From contig DATDJI010000023.1 of the NCBI GenBank assembly GCA_036520615.1, positions 1 to 64,000 on the forward strand: a DNA stretch of 64,000 nucleotides. The letters run 5' to 3'. The notes below the pieces were generated by a model, which searched no databases, was not told the DNA's origin, and worked only from the letters and a program-made list of their open reading frames with translations. The position numbers and the translations under genes are program-made. Of the stretch, positions 18,562 to 27,738 are shown piece by piece (within the stretch, counting starts at the first letter, position 1; each line of letters starts with the position of its first letter). The stretch is from CAMCXE01 sp036520615 (GTDB lineage Bacteria > Pseudomonadota > Gammaproteobacteria > Pseudomonadales > Cellvibrionaceae).

Positions 18562-18849
18562 GGAGGGGGTGCATTAAAGACTAGGAAACCTGCAACAGGG
18601 ACGGTACCCTTTTATGGCTTATGCCCTGCGAAGGGCTAGCCGTCGTGACCGGCTTTAAGTTACCACTTAAAGCAACGGGACAGTAAATAAGGGAACGGGA
18701 TTGTAAACGCATGGCCGCAAAGCGCAAACAACATCGACAGTTCAACGGCAATTAACTGTGCAACCCTGTTAAATTCGCAACAATGTCGCCAATATAGCCA
18801 TGCCAATAACTTAATAACCCCACTAACTAACTAATACGAGGTCGCGACT

Positions 18850-19200
18850 ATGCAAGCAAGCCCGATTGTTAAAACTCTAAAAGTAGCTGCGCTGGCCCTA
18901 GGCCTAACAATGCCCTGCTGGGCTGAGCAAATCGTGGTTCCCGTAGGTTCACAGCAGGGTGCACAGGTGAGCCTACCGCAAAAAGGCATTAGCATGGGCC
19001 AGGTTCAATCGCGATATGGGGAACCCGACCGCAAAAGCGGCCCCGTTGGTCAGCCCCCCATAAGCACTTGGGACTATCCGACATTCACCGTTTATTTTGA
19101 ACATGAACACACGATTCACAGCGTGCTAAAACACGTAGCTCAACCAATAGTACCTACCCCACAAGCTGCACAACCAATTGAAGAAGACTCGGAAGAATAA
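18850..19200 (+). CDS. Small periplasmic protein next to lolCDE
   Basis: A 116-residue exported protein: a signal peptide (about 1-25, ending CWA-EQ) precedes a short domain with ISMGQVQSRYGEPDRK, a pattern (short helix, then YGEPD) like BamE/SmpA-type small domains. A hydrophilic Gln/Pro/Glu tail follows. Homologues commonly lie beside lolCDE in Pseudomonas-like genomes and are often named phosphodiesterase without visible catalytic residues. An envelope role is inferred only from the signal peptide and neighbourhood. GAGG-like sequence (ACGAGGTCGCGACT) precedes the ATG. Confidence 0.78.
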   Translation: MQASPIVKTLKVAALALGLTMPCWAEQIVVPVGSQQGAQVSLPQKGISMGQVQSRYGEPDRKSGPVGQPPISTWDYPTFTVYFEHEHTIHSVLKHVAQPIVPTPQAAQPIEEDSEE

Positions 19201-19857
19201 AGCACAGCTCAAAAGTTAAAATTATTTGTTTAACAACGTGAAGAAGCAATAAAAACGGTTGCGCATATTAATAGAGAACCTCTGAACATGTAGGCGGCGA
19301 AGCGCTAGGCGGAGTTGTCAAAATGCGGACGACTACATGGATGCAGAGATACAACCCCATGGAAGGGAGGGTAGATTTCATCTGGAATGAAATCGAGAGC
19401 AACGCAGGATAGCTGCCGCATTTACATGAGGTAAACGAGCATTTTTTAAATTCAACGACACTTGCGCGAGAAAGGTAATTTTTTAGAGATTCTCCTGAGA
19501 TTATCTGCAAAATTGCCGGTTACACCTACCAATTCTCCAACAAAAATCACTTTATTTTGCGCACACATTAATAATGTGGCACTAAATATATTAATCGTGC
19601 GAATGCAAGCACCCCAAAACCACGCCCTGAATTCAATATTGCTCAGCACCTCAACATAGGTAAAATGCAGCCCGCTCTATTTTACAAATAGCGGCGTGAA
19701 AAATTTCATCCATATAAAACCCTCAAAAAAGTAGAGTTTTTAAATGCGCATTTAATATATGAATCAAGGTGGTGGCGGTCAGCATGGCGCGATAAAATAC
19801 AGCGATTACTAAATTATTGTACTCGCAGAATCCTGCGTACAAAAATAGGGATTTAAT
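19201..19857. other. Gene-poor stretch with repeat copy B and decayed sequence
   Basis: It holds repeat copy B (19274-19494). To its right, the plus-strand reading frame through 19500-19659 includes NNVALNILIVRMQAP, which may be a decayed N-terminal part of the DNase I-like pseudogene at 19858. No intact gene is seen. Confidence 0.45.
19274..19494. repeat. MITE-like repeat, copy B (long class)
   Basis: About 221 bp with imperfect terminal inverted repeats: GAGAACCTCTGAAC at the left, and the complement of GAGAATCTCTAAAA at the right. The inner order is GGCGGCGAAGCGC, CGGACGAC, GATGCA, an additional ~45 bp module with hairpin GATTTCAT-CTGGA-ATGAAATC (19374-19394), then GAGCAACGCAGGA, AGGTAAACGAGCATTTTTT and TTCAACGACAC. 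It is the clearest long-class copy. Confidence 0.8.
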
Positions 19858-20327
19858 ATGCGCTGGAGCAGTAAAACTCTGCCAGAAATGTCAGTGCAAA
19901 TAAAAGATAGTGCGGGGCGCCTTATTAGCGAGCCTGAAGATGTAATGACAACCTACGATGGTGTAAGACCAGTTATTAGTTTTTTGATTAAAGGATTTAA
20001 TGTGCGGGTGGTGTTTATACATTTAAAATCAGGCAGCACAAAACTAGCTGATGAAGAGCTGTCAGCAGCTATCGCGGCGGTGCAAAATAAGGATCAATTT
20101 AATGGAGCGAAACGCACACTTTGGATAGGTGATTTTAATCGTGCACGCTGGCCCGGCAGCCTTGATGTGGAATGTCTTACAGAAGGTGGCGGAACGCTGG
20201 ATGGAATTTGGATCGCGCTTATATAACTGGCGATTGGACCGGTTCTAATGTGCGCGTTAATAAAAGCCCTTCAACAGCAGTTTTAGATCATAGCCATATG
20301 GCGATTGATATAAGTTTTGACAAATAA
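19858..20327 (+). pseudogene. Decayed DNase I-fold (CdtB-like) endonuclease gene
   Basis: The open part (19858-20226, 122 codons) encodes FNVRVVFIHLKSGS (His55) and LWIGDFNR (91-94), two motifs of the endonuclease/exonuclease/phosphatase fold, to which CdtB and DNase I belong. It then runs out of frame. Reading one frame over from about 20208 to the stop at 20327 gives WNLDRAYITGDW and AVLDHSHMAIDI, the expected C-terminal strand and the final Asp-His motif. So the 3' part is frameshifted. The N-terminal metal-binding QE motif is missing, with a stop codon four codons before the ATG. I read it as an inactive remnant; a sequencing error at the shift is possible, but the lost N-terminus argues for decay. 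Confidence 0.72.
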
Positions 20328-20528
20328 GCTGAAGCTGCCAGGGTTAAAAAAGGCCGGTGGGAATTGAAACAGTCAAAAACCATTGGCGCCTAAATAATTA
20401 AAACAATAAAAATAATAAAAATTGGTAATTTAGGTCATCCTTGAGTCGACATCGCAATGTAAGTCGCCCGCATCGCAGGCTTCTGGCTATTTAATTTAGC
20501 GCAGCTATTTACCGCGTTTTGAGCATTG

Positions 20529-21926
20529 TTATGGCCGCTGCACGCGATTTAAACCATTTAATGCCGCTACCCGATAGGCTTCTGCCATTGTCGGATAATT
20601 AAAAGTTGTATTAGTAAAATAAGAAATAGTATTAGCAGCACCGGTTTGATTCATAATCGCCTGGCCGATATGAATAATTTCCGCCGCTTCCGCACCGAAG
20701 CAGTGAATACCTAAAATTTCTAATGTATCTATGTGAAAAAGAATTTTTAACATTCCCACGTCGTCACCGGAAATTTGTGCTCGCGCCGTATCTTTAAAAA
20801 ATGCTCGACCCACTTCATAAGGAACTTTCGCCGCAGTTAATTCCGCCTCTGTGCGGCCTATCGAGCTAATTTCAGGTAGGGTATAAATACCGGTCGGCGC
20901 ATCTTCAACACTGCGCACCTCTTCGCCCAAAATAGCACTAACCACAGCGCGGCCTTGATCGTAACTGGCGCTAGCTAAACTAGGCCAACCGATGACATCG
21001 CCGGCAGCATAAATTGACGGGACGGCAGTAGCGTAATGTTTATTGACGTCTATCTGACCGCGATGATTAGCTACTAGTCCTGCAGCTTCAAGATTCAAAC
21101 CATCGGTGTTACCTGTGCGTCCGTTAGACCACAACAATGCGTCGGCTTTTATACGCTTACCGGACACAAGTTTTAAAATAATACTGGATTCGTTGGTTTC
21201 TAAAGACTCGAATTCTTCGCTTTGACGCACTAATACACCTTTATCGCGCAGGTGATAACCCAAAGCATCAGATATTTCGCCGTCTAAAAAAGATAACAGG
21301 CGATCACGAGAATTAATTAAATCCACTTTAATACCCAGGCCTGCAAATATAGACGCATATTCACAGCCGATAACACCTGCGCCATAAATTACTAGTGTGC
21401 GAGGTGTGTGATGCATTTCTAAAATCGTGTCGCTGTCGTACACACGCGGATGGCTAAAATCAATGTTATCCGGACGGTAAGGGCGTGAGCCGGTGGCAAT
21501 TAAAATATTGTCGGCAGAAATAAGCAGCTTAACTCCTTTGCCCATATCGACTTCCACTTCGCGGGGGCCAACAAAACGCGCGTGGCCTGCATGTACAGGT
21601 ACCCGATTGCGAGTATAAAAAGCTTTATGCATAGCTACTTTGCGCGGAATCATGGCCCGCGAGGCCTCTAAAATCGCTGGGTAAGACACGGGCCCCAGCG
21701 TACTCATCTGCAATACTTCCGGTTGTTTGCGAAAATGAATGACCTGTTTTACAGCGTAGCGCAATGATTTAGACGGGATAGTGCCTTTATGCGTGCAGTT
21801 GCCGCCTAAATGCCCCTGATCATCCACCACACCTACTTTGAGGCCGTTTTTCGCTGCTGACATAGCCGCCGCTTCACCTGCGGGGCCCGCTCCGATAACT
21901 AAAAAGTCGTACTGAAAATCAGGCAT
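20529..21926 (-). CDS. sthA: Soluble pyridine nucleotide transhydrogenase
   Basis: SthA is a cytosolic FAD enzyme that transfers hydride between NADPH and NAD+. The 465-residue protein has FAD-binding GAGPAGEAA (12-20). Its active-site region is GGNCTHKGTIPSKSL, where Cys44 is present but the second redox cysteine of related disulfide reductases is replaced by Thr49, as is typical of SthA. The NAD(P) site is YGAGVIGCEYASIFAGLG, and the dimerisation domain is C-terminal. It is monocistronic. Confidence 0.95.
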   Translation of the reverse strand: MPDFQYDFLVIGAGPAGEAAAMSAAKNGLKVGVVDDQGHLGGNCTHKGTIPSKSLRYAVKQVIHFRKQPEVLQMSTLGPVSYPAILEASRAMIPRKVAMHKAFYTRNRVPVHAGHARFVGPREVEVDMGKGVKLLISADNILIATGSRPYRPDNIDFSHPRVYDSDTILEMHHTPRTLVIYGAGVIGCEYASIFAGLGIKVDLINSRDRLLSFLDGEISDALGYHLRDKGVLVRQSEEFESLETNESSIILKLVSGKRIKADALLWSNGRTGNTDGLNLEAAGLVANHRGQIDVNKHYATAVPSIYAAGDVIGWPSLASASYDQGRAVVSAILGEEVRSVEDAPTGIYTLPEISSIGRTEAELTAAKVPYEVGRAFFKDTARAQISGDDVGMLKILFHIDTLEILGIHCFGAEAAEIIHIGQAIMNQTGAANTISYFTNTTFNYPTMAEAYRVAALNGLNRVQRP

Positions 21927-22020
21927 GGAAGATCCTATAAGGAATAATTGCGCCTCATTATTGCAAATAATGACCCCATTTTCCTATTTATTATCGCACC
22001 TTAAAAACGCCATAAAAACT

Positions 22021-22206
22021 AGGAAAATCTGAAAAATGACGGCGACGCTGTCCTCACCAGGTAAATTTGCAAAAGATCGGACGACGGCACGCTACAGGAG
22101 GTAGCGCAACACAGGGCCAGTTGGCGAGTTTACCTAGCGAATGAGCATTTTTTTAGAAAACTTAAACAGCGTCATGGCGCATGAGATAGCTTTTCAGCTG
22201 TTTTTT
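22021..22206. repeat. MITE-like repeat, copy C (short class)
   Basis: About 186 bp between sthA and the alpha/beta hydrolase gene. Ends: GGAAAATCTGAAAAATGAC at the left, and the complement of AACAGCTGAAAAGC at the right. Inside are CGGACGACGGCACG, the core CTACAGGAGGTAGCGCAACACAGG (about 22093-22115), GGCGAGTTTACC and GAGCATTTTTTT. It lacks the additional hairpin module of copies A and B. Confidence 0.7.
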
Positions 22207-22251
22207 AAGGATGTATGCCTGGTAAAAGCAGCTGAGAAAAAAACGTATAAA

Positions 22252-23238
22252 TTAAATATTGCGCACTGCGCGCAAGGCATTGGCTACTGCGGGCCAGAGT
22301 GCGACGGTGAGTTCAGGACTTTCGTTGGCCAAATGATGTTTGGCGCCCTCGATCATTTGCACCTGTACCTGCGCAAAACGCGACCTTAAACAGGCTATAT
22401 TCCAGTCAAAATCCACTACTTCGTCCGCGCTGCCTTGAAAAATCCACAGCGGCACCCGCGCAGGCTCAGCGGGCCAATGAGCAAGTGCATCCACCCATGC
22501 CATCAGCGCTCGCACCCACTGAACGGAGAGAAATTTTGGCTGTAAAGGATCGTTAAATAACAGCGTATTAAACGTTTGATCGTGGGAATTAGTACGTAAG
22601 CCGCGAGCAATTTTTTGCATAAAATTACCCATTGCATAATAGGTTGTGCGCACCTTAAACCAGTGCTGAGGCCTTACTAATGGACTTAAAAAAATGTTCG
22701 CGCGCAGTGGGCAGCCAGTGTTCAAGGCCATGGCGGTAAGGCCTGTACAGCCTGTACTTTGGCCCATGCCCACTAAAGGTGTGGCCAGGTGTAACGCCTG
22801 TTGCAAAATAAACGCTTCCCACAAAGCCGCATAAGTAAAAAAACTATCTACAGCACAATATTGCCCATCACTTAAACCGTGTCCGGGCATTTCCATACAG
22901 AGCACATCAAATCCTTCTGCTAAACAAAATTTAATTACCCGCGCGAATAAACCCGCGTGATCAAAAAGCCCCGGTGCTAAACAAATAGTGCCATGACTAC
23001 GAGCGAGCCCTACTGCCTGCAGGTCGCAACGCCAATAGTGCACAAATAGCCTGCCCCACTTTCGCATAATACCTTTGGCTTGATAAAAACCCGCTGCATA
23101 ACGTTGCTCAGCTAATTGATCAAGGCCATAGAAATGTAAATAAGCCGCAGCCTCAGGACTTGAACAAAAAACCCCGTCCGGATGAAAGTCGCCCAACTGC
23201 TGTTTCAGACTCTGCGCCTGCTCCAAACTAAAGGACAT
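22252..23238 (-). CDS. Alpha/beta hydrolase, lysophospholipase-like
   Basis: A 328-residue cytosolic alpha/beta-hydrolase-fold protein. The nucleophile elbow is GQSTG (Ser161), the MPGHGLSDG motif (117-125) is the family oxyanion/cap region, the acid is likely the Asp in SADEVVDFD, and the catalytic His lies in GAKHHLANE near 303. This pattern fits serine aminopeptidase S33 / monoglyceride-lipase-like enzymes. The substrate is unknown. It is monocistronic and its 3' end runs close to repeat copy C. Confidence 0.85.
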   Translation of the reverse strand: MSFSLEQAQSLKQQLGDFHPDGVFCSSPEAAAYLHFYGLDQLAEQRYAAGFYQAKGIMRKWGRLFVHYWRCDLQAVGLARSHGTICLAPGLFDHAGLFARVIKFCLAEGFDVLCMEMPGHGLSDGQYCAVDSFFTYAALWEAFILQQALHLATPLVGMGQSTGCTGLTAMALNTGCPLRANIFLSPLVRPQHWFKVRTTYYAMGNFMQKIARGLRTNSHDQTFNTLLFNDPLQPKFLSVQWVRALMAWVDALAHWPAEPARVPLWIFQGSADEVVDFDWNIACLRSRFAQVQVQMIEGAKHHLANESPELTVALWPAVANALRAVRNI

Positions 23239-23612
23239 CTTCAGTGCTCGCTGTTGTTATTTAATGCAGCATAGCAGTTATTAAAACGCTTCAAAAATCC
23301 GCACACGCGTCAGCCTGCATGCACTGGCAGCCTATCCAACAGGTCATTTGAATTAGGTGTAAATCTGGTGTGAACTTATGGCGATACTGAGCAGAGAATT
23401 CTGAACCGATAATGTGGCTTATATAAAGCATGGTGCGCACATGTATTTGATATGAATCAATGCAGGAGTAATACCAAAATGAGCACCAATATTAAAGCCG
23501 AGTTATAGTAGTTCATCGAAATTAAGTGAATATTAAAATGTTCTGATTAAGAACGAATTTTTTTGACTGTATATATTTTTAACAAAGGCTGTACCTTTTT
23601 GGGAGTATTACC
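23239..23612. other. Divergent promoter region, hydrolase / efflux operon
   Basis: 374 bp without a gene. It includes the inverted repeat at 23540-23554 upstream of the HlyD gene. A nine-codon ORF starting at 23479 after GGAG is too short to claim. Confidence 0.5.
23540..23554. promoter_or_regulatory. Inverted repeat upstream of the efflux operon
   Basis: GTTCT-GATTA-AGAAC, a perfect 5+5 palindrome with a 5 nt spacer, 59 nt before the ATG of the HlyD-type gene. It has the size of a repressor operator. No regulator gene is adjacent, so the binding protein is unknown. Confidence 0.35.
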
Positions 23613-24551
23613 ATGCGTAACGCTTGGTTGTTAGCAATCATATTCAGTTTAGGCTGCCAAAATCATCCCGATGAAGCCGCTTTTGGCACTACCGAATATG
23701 ATGTAATTCGTCTCACCTCCACGGCCAGCGAAACTATCAGCGCTATACCTGTGCATGAAGGGCAAATGGTTGCGGCAGGCACGGTATTAATTCAACTGGA
23801 TACTCGCCGCGCAGAGAAGCAACTTAAACAAGCGCAAGCACAATTACATTTGGCAGAGTCGGTTTTAGATGAATTAACTCGCGGTAATCGCAAGCAAACC
23901 ATCGCAGCGGCGCAAGCAGAACTCACCGCCGCGCGCGCTCACGCCCATAACAGCGACAAACAGGCTGCGCGCGCACAAGCCTTGCGCGCATCAAATGCAC
24001 TGAGCCTAAGCGATTTTGAAACCATAATTAGTGAGCGAGATCGCACCGCTGCGCAACTCATTATGGCGCAAAAAAATCTGGAATTATTGCAAGAGGGCAA
24101 CCGCAGCGAACAACTCACCCAAGCTCAAGCGCAAGTAGATGCAGCGGCTGCTCAGCTAGAATTACAGCGCCAATTTATGAATGAATTAACCATTAAAGCC
24201 CCCGCCGATGGGCAAATAGATGACCTGCCCTATCATGTTGGTGAGCGAGTTTTTACAGGTGCTTTGCTGGGCAGTTTATTAAAAGGCGAACAAGCCTACG
24301 GGCGAATGTATATTCCGGAACAACACAGGGCGGCACTTAAAATTGGTGATGAACTAATGCTGCACATAAACGGCATTGAAAAGCCCATGCAGGGGAAAAT
24401 TCGCAGCATCGCAAACGAGCCTGCTTTTACACCCTATTTTGCCCTCAACCAAAAAGAGCGCTCCCGATTAGTGTATTTAACGGAAATTGAATTAGCCCAA
24501 ACTGAGAATAAAATTCCCGCTGGGCTGCCCGTGCAATGGATCATGCCATGA
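23613..24551 (+). CDS. HlyD-type membrane fusion protein
   Basis: The periplasmic adaptor of an ABC efflux system. The 312-residue protein has an N-terminal signal ending near LGCQN, where Cys15 could be lipidated although the lipobox (SLGC) is atypical. A split lipoyl/barrel-sandwich domain (SETISAIPVHEGQMVAAGTVL, later IKAPADGQIDDLPYHVGERV) flanks a long Ala/Gln-rich coiled-coil hairpin at about 70-185. A GGGAG ribosome-binding site precedes the ATG. It overlaps the next gene by 4 nt (ATGA). The set resembles YbhG/YhiI-type adaptors. Confidence 0.9.
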   Translation: MRNAWLLAIIFSLGCQNHPDEAAFGTTEYDVIRLTSTASETISAIPVHEGQMVAAGTVLIQLDTRRAEKQLKQAQAQLHLAESVLDELTRGNRKQTIAAAQAELTAARAHAHNSDKQAARAQALRASNALSLSDFETIISERDRTAAQLIMAQKNLELLQEGNRSEQLTQAQAQVDAAAAQLELQRQFMNELTIKAPADGQIDDLPYHVGERVFTGALLGSLLKGEQAYGRMYIPEQHRAALKIGDELMLHINGIEKPMQGKIRSIANEPAFTPYFALNQKERSRLVYLTEIELAQTENKIPAGLPVQWIMP

Positions 24552-25513
24552 ATTTGATAAGTGACACCAACTCTAATCACGACAGTAATACGCATTACGC
24601 CATTCACACTCAAGGCCTCAGCAGAAGCTTTGGCAGCACCCTAGCAGTTAATAATCTAAATTTAGCTATTGAGAACGCACAGATATTTGGGTTTTTAGGC
24701 CCGAACGGTTGCGGCAAATCCACTAGTATTCGCTTGCTTACTGGCCTTTTAAAACCCACTAGCGGCAGCGCAACCGTATTAGGATTTAGTCTTCCTGCTG
24801 ATGCCGAAGCGCTGCGCCAGCACATAGGTTACATGACGCAAAAATTCTCTCTTTACCCGAATTTAACTCTGGAAGAAAACTTGGCATTTGTTGCACAAAT
24901 TTACGGATTAAGCCGCACGGATGGCGGCACGCGCATTAATTTTTTGCTCACTCAGTATCAATTACACGAGTACCGCACACAAATGGCAGGCACGTTAAGT
25001 GGTGGACAAAAACAGCGGTTGGCGCTTGCCGCGGCAGTACTGCATAAACCGCGTTTATTATTTTTAGACGAACCGACCTCTGCCGTGGATCCTGAAAATC
25101 GCCGTGAATTTTGGGAGCGATTATTTGATTTGTGTGAGCAGGGCACGAGCATACTGGTGTCCACGCATTATATGGACGAAGCAGAACGCTGCCATAACCT
25201 GGCAATCATGGATAAAGGCGAGATTAAAGTTCAAGGCACCCCGCAATATTTAATGAACGCTATGGACGCTCACGTGGTGGAGGTCGAGGGTGAAAATTTA
25301 CGTGCTGTGAAACAACAACTAATACAATTAACGCCAATTATCTCCACCGCCCAATTAGGCACCCGTCTGCGCGTATTAATTAAAAAAAATCTTTCCAACC
25401 CTGATCAATGGCTGCGCTTGCAATTACCGACAGGCTACATCGTCACACAAGTACGCCCAAGCCTTGAGGACGTTTTTGTCACCAGTACTCGTAAAGCCGA
25501 ACGCCATGTTTAA
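24548..25513 (+). CDS. ABC efflux ATP-binding protein
   Basis: The nucleotide-binding subunit of an ABC-2-type exporter. I choose the ATG that overlaps the adaptor stop (ATGA), rather than an in-frame ATG four codons earlier. Walker A GPNGCGKST is at about 51-59, signature LSGGQ at about 150-154, and Walker B FLDEPTSAVDP just after 170. Only one ATPase domain is present (321 residues), unlike the double-domain YbhF or RbbA. It overlaps the permease gene by 8 nt. The substrate is probably a hydrophobic drug, as inferred from the family only. Confidence 0.92.
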   Translation: MNLISDTNSNHDSNTHYAIHTQGLSRSFGSTLAVNNLNLAIENAQIFGFLGPNGCGKSTSIRLLTGLLKPTSGSATVLGFSLPADAEALRQHIGYMTQKFSLYPNLTLEENLAFVAQIYGLSRTDGGTRINFLLTQYQLHEYRTQMAGTLSGGQKQRLALAAAVLHKPRLLFLDEPTSAVDPENRREFWERLFDLCEQGTSILVSTHYMDEAERCHNLAIMDKGEIKVQGTPQYLMNAMDAHVVEVEGENLRAVKQQLIQLTPIISTAQLGTRLRVLIKKNLSNPDQWLRLQLPTGYIVTQVRPSLEDVFVTSTRKAERHV

Positions 25514-26660
25514 TTTTCATTTAATGCTGCGTCTGCACCGGATTTTTGCTATCACCACTAAAGAATTTAAAGAACTACGCCGCGATCGACTTACCTTTGG
25601 AATGGTCGTTATGGTGCCGTTAATTCAATTAATTTTATTTGGCTATGCCATTAATACCGATGTGCGCGGCATTTCAGCAGGCGTCGTAGATTTAAGCCAA
25701 ACTCATTACAGCCGCGCGGCGGTTGCAAGTATCAGCGCAACCCAAGTGGCGCATTTTAATTGGCAATTTAATTCGATTGCCGAAGCCGAAGCGGCCATCA
25801 CAGAAGGAAAAGTGCGCGCAGTTTTAGTATTGCCTGCAGATTTCACCCGCCGTATTGACGATAAACTCAACACTCAGCCACACAGAACCGATACGACTAT
25901 CGCTCGCCCGCTGGGCCAATGGTTAGTGGATGGCTCCGATACGCTGATCGCCTCTGCAATTAAAAATTTACGCTTACTACCCTTAGAAGAGCTGCTCGGC
26001 AAGAGTGCTAAACAACTGGAGCCTACATTTGAAATGGCGTTTTATTTTAATCCTGAACAGCGCACTGCCGTTAATATTGTACCGGGGCTATTGGCCGTGA
26101 TTCTAACAATGACGATGATTTTATTCACGGCCACCGCAATTGTGCGTGAACATGAACAAGGCAATATGGAATTTTTAATTACCACCCCCATCCACCCGTT
26201 GGAATTAATGCTCGGCAAAATAATCCCCTACGTATTGGCCGGATTGGTACAAACGTGCATTATATTAAGCCTTGGCCACATTTTATTTGGCGTTCCCATT
26301 AACGGCTCAATGGTTAACTTATTTTTAGCCGTCGTTGCATTTATTCTAGCCAGCTTAACGCTCGGGCTAATTATCAGCACGTTGGTTAAAACTCAATTAC
26401 AAGCGATGCAAATGACAGTGTTTATTTTATTGCCGTCTATTTTGCTGTCAGGTTTTATGTTCCCCTATGAAGCAATGCCCGTTGCCGCGCAATATGTGGC
26501 CGAATTATTACCCGCTACGCATTTTATGCGCTGTATTCGTGGCGTTGTATTGCGCTCCGCAAGCCTTGAAGATTTAACCCACGATCTGGCATGGCTGGTA
26601 TTGTTTTGTTTAGCAGGGCTGGTTATTGCATCTTTGCGCTTTAAAAAACGTTTGGATTAG
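25506..26660 (+). CDS. ABC-2 type permease, YhhJ/YbhR-like
   Basis: The membrane subunit of the same efflux operon, 384 residues from the ATG that overlaps the ATPase stop. An in-frame start 14 codons upstream would lie deep inside the ATPase gene. An N-terminal helix after TTKEFKELRRDRLTFGMV is followed by a large periplasmic loop and five C-terminal helices, including REHEQGNMEFLITTPI and LPATHFMRCIRGVVLR, motifs of the ABC-2 drug exporter family. Only one permease gene is present, so it would act as a homodimer. Confidence 0.91.
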   Translation: MFNFHLMLRLHRIFAITTKEFKELRRDRLTFGMVVMVPLIQLILFGYAINTDVRGISAGVVDLSQTHYSRAAVASISATQVAHFNWQFNSIAEAEAAITEGKVRAVLVLPADFTRRIDDKLNTQPHRTDTTIARPLGQWLVDGSDTLIASAIKNLRLLPLEELLGKSAKQLEPTFEMAFYFNPEQRTAVNIVPGLLAVILTMTMILFTATAIVREHEQGNMEFLITTPIHPLELMLGKIIPYVLAGLVQTCIILSLGHILFGVPINGSMVNLFLAVVAFILASLTLGLIISTLVKTQLQAMQMTVFILLPSILLSGFMFPYEAMPVAAQYVAELLPATHFMRCIRGVVLRSASLEDLTHDLAWLVLFCLAGLVIASLRFKKRLD

Positions 26661-26719
26661 AGAGTCGCCGATTAAGTATCGGTTTTACCTTTTTTCAAAA
26701 GCGTCCAATTCATACGGCC

Positions 26720-26743
26720 AAAAAAAACCGGCTTCAGCCGGTT
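26720..26743 (-). terminator. Terminator of the polysaccharide deacetylase gene
   Basis: On the minus strand AACCGGC-TGAA-GCCGGTT is followed by a run of T. It lies 11 nt past the deacetylase stop. Confidence 0.82.
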
Positions 26744-26753
26744 AATAGTTAAA

Positions 26754-27620
26754 TTAAATCTTTCGCTCTTTGCGGACGTATTTCATGATATTTAAAAAGG
26801 TGTCCGTCCAGATCGTATCTTTATGGGCTTTTAAATAACTAAGCAGTTCCTCATGGGCTTCATTAGATACCGCTAGATAATCACCATTAATACCGTGGAA
26901 CGTAAAATTAGCCATAGTACCTTTTGCCACTGCTTTCTCGACAATCGCAATTAGTTCTTTACCTGTGGCATTGGATGGCAGAGTTACACTTACATATGCG
27001 GGGTCAAGAGTATTCATATCCTCGGTAACACCAGTACCTGCGTTATCCTTAATGCCTACAAATAACCCGCGAATCGCATCAACATAATTCTCACCATTGC
27101 TAACTTTTTTATCCAGGCAAGGTGTGGTCATAGTGCGCTCTGTTTTGCCATCGAGCACATATAAAAGTGTATTGGCAAGTTTCACCTGATCAACCATTTG
27201 ATCAAGGCTCATTTTATCCAAATCATTTTTAGCTAACACAAAGTCGCGGCCAGGGGCTGATTTAGAACATTGATGAAGCAACGTATGGTTGCCCAGTTCA
27301 TGTCCCTGACCGGCCAGTTTGCGCCAGGCTTCCAACCGCGGTGCAAACGCAGAGCTTGAGGGAACCACATAAAATGTGCCTTTGATTTTAAATTTATTAA
27401 GCGAGGGTGCGGCATTATCCAACTGAGAATCCAACGCGTCATCGTAAGAGAGACTTACCGCAGCCTTGTATTTTTGCGGCCATTTAAAATCAGTTGCCAC
27501 GCAATTTTGCGCCAAACACAAGGCTGCAATAGCACAGGCTAAGCGGGCAAAAGACGTTGGTTTTTTCTTATTATGATCGGCCAGCTTAAACCGGCAGGTC
27601 ACTTCTTTGAGGTAATTCAT
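26754..27620 (-). CDS. Exported polysaccharide deacetylase family protein
   Basis: A NodB-homology deacetylase, probably acting on an N- or O-acetylated polysaccharide in the periplasm or outside. I start it at the ATG (MNYLKEVTCR) preceded by GGGAGAG, rather than at an upstream TTG. A hydrophobic segment at about 26-43 looks like a signal or anchor after a long basic N-region. Motif 1 is SYDDA (Asp60, Asp61), and motif 2 is HELGNHTLLH with His112 and His116 as metal ligands. 288 residues. It is monocistronic with its own terminator. The substrate is not readable. Confidence 0.87.
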   Translation of the reverse strand: MNYLKEVTCRFKLADHNKKKPTSFARLACAIAALCLAQNCVATDFKWPQKYKAAVSLSYDDALDSQLDNAAPSLNKFKIKGTFYVVPSSSAFAPRLEAWRKLAGQGHELGNHTLLHQCSKSAPGRDFVLAKNDLDKMSLDQMVDQVKLANTLLYVLDGKTERTMTTPCLDKKVSNGENYVDAIRGLFVGIKDNAGTGVTEDMNTLDPAYVSVTLPSNATGKELIAIVEKAVAKGTMANFTFHGINGDYLAVSNEAHEELLSYLKAHKDTIWTDTFLNIMKYVRKERKI

Positions 27621-27698
27621 CAATTCTCTCCCGAGCAAATGTACACATAGGGTTTAGGATGCTGTAAAACTATAGTGCTCTAAGGTAAAAACACAAAA

Positions 27699-27723
27699 AA
27701 AACGGCGCACTAGGCGCCGTTTT
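27699..27723 (-). terminator. Terminator of yjcH-actP
   Basis: On the minus strand AAAACGGCGC-CTAGT-GCGCCGTTTT is followed by more T. It is a perfect 10 bp stem 16 nt past the actP stop. Confidence 0.87.
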
Positions 27724-27738
27724 GCCATTATTAACAAC

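Noticed and set aside
22141..22389. 82-codon ORF starting in repeat copy C
   Set aside because: It begins in the repeat and runs antisense into the alpha/beta hydrolase gene; no domain or ribosome-binding site.
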